A DNA stretch of 64,000 nucleotides from Luteimonas granuli (GTDB lineage: Bacteria > Pseudomonadota > Gammaproteobacteria > Xanthomonadales > Xanthomonadaceae). Shown in pieces: positions 63,479 through 64,000 of the stretch. Below the pieces are notes generated by a model that saw only the letters and a list, made by a program, of their open reading frames with translations, was not told the DNA's origin and ran no database searches. Each line of letters opens with the position of its first letter. The stretch's first letter is position 1. Both the position numbers and the translations under genes were made by a program. Location of the stretch: positions 2,087,001 to 2,151,000 of the forward strand of contig NZ_CP042218.1 in NCBI RefSeq assembly GCF_007795095.1. The letters are read 5' to 3'.

Positions 63479-64000
63479 TTAGGGAATGAATGGTTCGCTT
63501 TCTTCTAAAGCCAGGCAGGCCTGCGCGTCCAGCCGCTCGACGTCGGCGATCTCTGTTGGTACACGAAGGGTCGCATTAGTCAGGTCGTTGTCCGCGCGCG
63601 GGTTCGGTATTTTGAGCCCACCCAGGCTGGCGAGGGTTTCAAAAATCATCGATGTGGAAGCCAGTCGGCCGCGATTGAGGGTCAAGTTGGCAACAAGGTG
63701 CGGATTCTCCAGCGCGAAGCTTCGGGATGGCCAGAAAAGCGCCGCTACCGACTGCGTCGCCTTTGATGCCTGCCCATGCCCACTGTTCTGTCGGCAATCA
63801 TCAAACAAAGCTTCCCCGTGGTCGGACACATAGAAAATCCAACTTTCGATCTCGGGGAGTTTATGAAGTAGATCAATAGTCTCGCTCAGTACGTGATCCG
63901 TGAACAGGATGCTGTTGTCATAGGAGTTGACCAGGTATTCCTTGTCCGCAGCTTCGAATAGGCGAAGGGGGCGGGTAGTGCGATCGGGAATGAATTTTGC
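63479..64000 (-). CDS. sulfatase-fold phosphoethanolamine transferase-like protein, C-terminal part (cut by window end)
   Basis: The frame is open to the window edge: upstream of the GTG at 63829 it continues as YLVNSYDNSILFTDHVLSET and KLPEIESWIFYVSDHGEALF, so the annotated short reading frame is only the tail. SDHGE carries the conserved zinc Asp-His of EptA/CptA/OpgE-like alkaline-phosphatase-superfamily enzymes, and NSGHGQ follows. These periplasmic membrane enzymes transfer phosphoethanolamine to lipid A, core sugars or other glycans; the acceptor here is unknown. Lower GC; 15 bases before the membrane protein gene, so probably one operon. Confidence 0.78.
   Translation of the reverse strand, partial: AKFIPDRTTRPLRLFEAADKEYLVNSYDNSILFTDHVLSETIDLLHKLPEIESWIFYVSDHGEALFDDCRQNSGHGQASKATQSVAALFWPSRSFALENPHLVANLTLNRGRLASTSMIFETLASLGGLKIPNPRADNDLTNATLRVPTEIADVERLDAQACLALEESEPFIP

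Overview
The window is GC-rich (roughly 70% except at the right edge) and reads as a chromosomal segment of a gammaproteobacterium of the Xanthomonadaceae/Lysobacteraceae (Lysobacter, Luteimonas, Stenotrophomonas or Xanthomonas relatives). The evidence is an Xps-type type II secretion operon whose gspC role is filled by a GspN-like protein, a GspE without the zinc tetracysteine, a division/cell-wall (dcw) cluster without murD, the order lpxC-dciA-M23 peptidase-secA-mutT, and dispersed GTAGGAGCAGCTACAGCTGC palindromes. The exact genus cannot be fixed from this sequence.

Layout. 1-888: end of purL. 1090-11763: complete type II secretion operon gspE-F-G-H-I-J-K-L-M-N-D, followed by two GT2-like glycosyltransferase genes (11766-13522). 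13545-16325 (minus): pyrF and ettA. 16537-17040: RcnB-like periplasmic protein. 17077-21345 (minus): three-gene ABC export operon (ATPase, FtsX-type permease, HlyD-type adaptor). 21492-28381: glyA, nrdR, ribD, ribE, ribB(X), ribH, nusB, thiL. 28410-30024 (minus): yraN and an LpoA-like lipoprotein, divergent from rsmI, which is followed by an alpha/beta hydrolase lipoprotein and the RNase P RNA gene. 32514-47088: dcw cluster mraZ-rsmH-ftsL-ftsI-murE-murF-mraY-ftsW-murC-ddl-ftsQ-ftsA-ftsZ behind a promoter with four MraZ boxes; murD and murG are absent. 47125-48274: an IS110-family element inserted in a palindromic repeat. 48483-54878: lpxC, dciA, M23 peptidase, secA and a Nudix/ThiE-like pair. 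54967-57160: coaE and a fic gene. 57295-61310 (minus): pilD-pilC-pilB, with no pilA between pilC and pilB. 61350-64000 (minus): a visibly lower-GC block with a split spermidine-synthase-like membrane protein and a phosphoethanolamine-transferase-like fragment.

Main observation: the IS110 element carries, in the roughly 200 nt upstream of its transposase, two adjacent stem-loops whose loop segments match or complement the element's own end junction (donor) and the interrupted repeat (target) around a shared CT core. This is the layout of a programmable bridge RNA, and removing the element at the core rebuilds the repeat exactly.

Two further themes recur. First, reading frames break at short tracts in gspH, gspL, thiL and the Nudix/ThiE gene; these look like indels (sequencing errors or real contingency tracts), because each gene continues as a good homolog in another frame. 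Second, the palindromic repeats sit inside coding regions: in frame near the C-terminus of murF, and in the linker of the Nudix/ThiE gene. No tRNA, CRISPR array or prophage was recognised.
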